NCBI GenBank assembly: GCA_024704765.1
Contig: JAKMXF010000295.1
Span: 186,001-250,000, forward strand
Direction of reading: 5' to 3'
DNA: 64,000 nt
DNA from: Oopsacas minuta
Taxonomy: Eukaryota > Porifera > Hexactinellida > Lyssacinosida > Leucopsacidae
A model generated the notes under the pieces. That model had not been told where the DNA came from, searched no databases, and worked only from the letters and a program-made list of their open reading frames with translations. Of this stretch, positions 61,120 to 64,000 are shown piece by piece. Every line of letters begins with the position of its first letter. Position 1 is the stretch's first letter. The position numbers were made by a program, and so were the translations under genes.

Positions 61120-62090
61120 GAAAAGCTTGAAGGTTGTTCATTTTCTAGATAAATAATATATTATTTATTAACAATATTGTAAGTACAGGGCAAAAAGTAA
61201 GATTATATATATATGCATGTTTGTTTTATAAGCTTACACAATACATTCTGAAATCTAAGAATTAAGGAACTTTTTACAAAACTTTTTCTCACACTAGAAG
61301 AGTGCTGATTTTTTAATGGAATCTTTGTAAAAAAACGTGATGAGAACATTAATTTATATTAATTACAAGCAGAATTTTGTTAACACAAGCATAAAATTGT
61401 AAATAACTTCACGTTTTGATTATATCGCTAATCAACCATAATATTTATATTAATTTTGAAAAGAGAATTTTTAAAAATATTAGATAAATTCAAAAGTTCA
61501 TGTGATTGAAACTATATTTGCGCGAATTTTCGGGAACCTGGAAATTGTTGTATTTATAGAGAATTAAAAATGCTATATAATAAAACTCAGGAGACAACTT
61601 GACAGAACGCGACAGATGAAGTTATGAGACTTCGAAGTTGAGTGACGACAGAATTATCCAAAAGAAAAATTTATCAAAATATTTGAGCTATTTTAAGGGT
61701 TTATTATTTGAACTCCACTTATGTAATCACTTTAATAGGAGAGTAGTCGAAAATGCAATGGAATGAAGTTTTTGGAATGTATTAGTTGCTTAGATACTGG
61801 AATTTAAGTTCATTGATATAAATGAAAATCTGTGGTTTTCAGGAATAATTTCTGAGGAAGAAATTGTAATGCTTATATACATTCCAGTTGTTCCTAAACT
61901 AAATGATGGATCATAACAATTTTAGACATTTCAAGTAATTGGATATTTCTCTTTCCAATGAACTTTAAATGGTTACTAAATATCGTATTGAAATTTTGAC
62001 CAATTTCTAGGGAGTGTGCCACTGTGACAGGTTTTGCACAATTGAGAATCTTCCCCCCCAACTTTTCTAATGTGACCAAAAATCTCTATA
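61120..62090. other. Stretch without recognisable gene
   Basis: Very AT-rich. An upstream exon of the family B remnant might lie here on the - strand, but none was recognised. Confidence 0.35.
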
Positions 62091-62092
62091 TG

Positions 62093-62330
62093 CACCGTTC
62101 AAGAACTCCAACATCGGATTAAATTTGACAAAGTTACGAAAATTTACTCCCTAAGCCACATCCTATGGGGAAAATTGTATTACTCACTACAGTCAAATTG
62201 TACTGATTTATACATTACAATTACCAGAGGAATGCTCATACTGTTGATATTGCGGTTATATACGCTTGTTACTCTATTCTTTCATGTTCATTTGTTTGCT
62301 ATTCAGTGTGTTCCACTGCAGGTAATTCTT
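62093..62330 (+). repeat. Diverged Merlin-type terminal repeat
   Basis: ATCGGATTAAATTTGACAAA, TAAGCCA, CCTATGGGG and the following TTTATAC and GTTCATTTGTTTG blocks follow the order of the 58809-59012 terminal repeat with many substitutions. It probably marks the left end of a second Merlin-like element whose transposase begins at 63813. Confidence 0.55.
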
Positions 62331-62456
62331 GTTACTTTAAAGGAAAGCTGGTTATTACATAATTCTGTCTACAACACTAAATATACAATGCAACATTTCA
62401 TTTCATATTATGCTTGCAATTAAATTGCATCCTGTATATGAAGTCGTTCAAACGTA

Positions 62457-62682
62457 CCATACTTGCCAACTGTTCCGTTGGTTGGCGGGACACCACGATT
62501 ACTCGCCCCGAATATGTGTTGACTGCCAATGAGGCTAATGTCTAGCCAAAACTTGACAAAATCCTTAATTGTCCCTCTATTTTATAGTCCAGTCTAATTC
62601 AAATATGCTGCATTCGACGATGTCCTGCTCAATTAGTCCCTTCTGTCCCACTTTTTATCTTCACTCATGTTGGCAAGTATGG
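62457..62682. repeat. Small inverted-repeat element (MITE), 226 bp
   Basis: The left end CCATACTTGCCAAC is the exact complement of the right end GTTGGCAAGTATGG (62669-62682). Non-coding. No target duplication was recognised. It lies inside the presumed second Merlin-like element. Confidence 0.65.
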
Positions 62683-63812
62683 GGTTGACACTTGCGCTGT
62701 AATACCCCGATAATATTAGCCAGTGCAGAGCAAAAGTATCAAGTTTTGGACACCTAATATAATACGGGTGGTATTTCTTGCCTGAACCAAATGTGCGGGG
62801 TCAAATGTCTATTATAGGTAAACTTGAGCAAGTGTAATCAGTTTATAACTGCAACACATTCTCATTATAACGAAGTGATCTGGACTGGTACGGAATCCGG
62901 TTGCATTTCGTGATCTGCAGCATTAGGATATATGCGGAGTAAGATTAATACTTTCAAGCTGGAGGGGGTTTGTGAATCACTTTGTTATAGCGTGAGTTTA
63001 GCCATATAATTGATGTTAGCTTATAACGGAAGTTTACAGTACAGGGCCTTATGAGGTGGTGTAACAGGTTCAGTGGTCGCTCCGAACCAATAATTAGCAA
63101 TTTATATTAATGGTGAGATGTGATGAATGCTGCAACAGTAAGTTTGTGATCCCTGCGTCCCTACAATACCAGTATTATTAGACAGTCAACTTCGCTTAAT
63201 TAGGACAAATTCAGGTAATCGAGCGAAAATTAGTAACTCACTCAAGACGATTTTCTCTTGATTTAGGAATTGTAATAAGCTACGTACTAGGTACATCGCC
63301 TAATTTGGCATAATATGGCCAAATCAAATTCTATTAACAAGTTATCATTATCAACATTGATTAACAGAAGACAATATAACGATCCGAATGAGAAATTTAT
63401 TTGATTATGGGATTATTTGCATAAATTTTGTTTACAACCAACAATCACCTAAAATATAGTAAATATGCTCGAGATTAAACATGGGAAGTGTGGTAAAAAA
63501 TATGTGGTTTCAGATGCAATTTTCTATTGTATAGATTTGTTGATGTGTTCATAGTTATACCAGTATCAATTACATACAAAATTTAGTATTATTGGAATGC
63601 TGTTTGTCTGGTTACTGAATTGAACAACAAATAGTTTAGAAAAGTGGCAGCCAAACCACATGTAATTATTACCTATAATTAAAGAATACATTCCAAACGA
63701 TCCTACAATGCATTTCGATAAATCTTGAGTCAAGTATAAAAGGAATATCAGGGAAATATAACTAACAAATCCTAATTATTCGAGTTGTGATATTTCTATT
63801 ATAGAATCCTTA

Positions 63813-64000
63813 ATGGCAGTTGCTCCATCGTTTCAACCTCTGCTGGTTCCTACAATATTTGCAGTTATTGAAGAAATGACTTAAACATCTTTTTCGTAAT
63901 GTCACTATTGATGAAGATACTTGTATAGCATGGCTCAAAAGTAACGGACTTTTAGCTACCGGGATGATGTGCAAATGCGGTAGAATTATGCGACCCGGAA
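63813..64000 (+). pseudogene. Merlin-type transposase, N-terminal part, cut by window end
   Basis: ATG 63813 opens MAVAPSFQPLLVPTIFAVIE and meets a stop near 63882. In a shifted frame one reads LKHLFRNVTIDEDTCIAWLK, then SNGLLATGMMCKCGRIMRPG, the start of a Merlin zinc ribbon (compare LLARQMRCRCGVEM in the 59.4-kb copy). The sequence ends at the window edge, so the catalytic domain is not seen. Confidence 0.65.

Overview
The window is AT-rich animal DNA dominated by DNA transposons. Genuine host genes are rare, with short exons split by very long introns. Two host genes are well supported: a PAR-6 cell-polarity gene on the + strand (coding exons at 10162-10254, 31258-31489 and 38132-38841) and a fibrillarin gene on the - strand (exons at 54962-54740 and 50343-49712). 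They are convergent. The gene structures, the PAR-6 and fibrillarin sequences and the mix of mariner, Tc1, Merlin, hAT and Mutator-like elements point to an arthropod. A parasitic copepod (caligid sea louse) is my best guess from the element families, but the window alone does not prove it.

Layout. 1-9 kb: two decayed Mutator-like transposases, a truncated mariner directly abutting a Tc1-type element, and a dead DD34E Tc1 element. 10-39 kb: PAR-6. Its 21-kb first intron holds a long fold-back repeat, a 3.1-kb hAT, two Tc1-type DD37E elements and a 4.8-kb element with about 200-bp terminal inverted repeats. That 4.8-kb element encloses a gene of an uncharacterised family and a nested dead mariner. 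The 6.6-kb second intron holds small inverted-repeat elements and hAT remnants. 39-42.4 kb: a BED-finger hAT whose 3' part is duplicated around a 29-N assembly gap. 42.8-49.7 kb: a strong palindrome, dispersed repeats and a dead mariner. 49.7-55 kb: fibrillarin with a 4.4-kb intron containing a fold-back element. 55.4-61.1 kb: a second uncharacterised gene-like family on the - strand, split by an apparently intact mariner (359-residue transposase, perfect terminal repeats) and by a Merlin element with about 204-bp nearly identical terminal repeats. 62-64 kb: the start of a second Merlin-like element that runs off the window.

No bacterial features, CRISPR arrays, rRNA or tRNA genes were recognised. 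The most interesting structures are the 4.8-kb long-TIR element with a 7-bp target duplication, which may make its uncharacterised protein family a transposase-like family, and the nested insertions in the 55-61 kb gene remnant. The host genes have no evident functional link: PAR-6 acts in cortical polarity and fibrillarin in nucleolar rRNA methylation.
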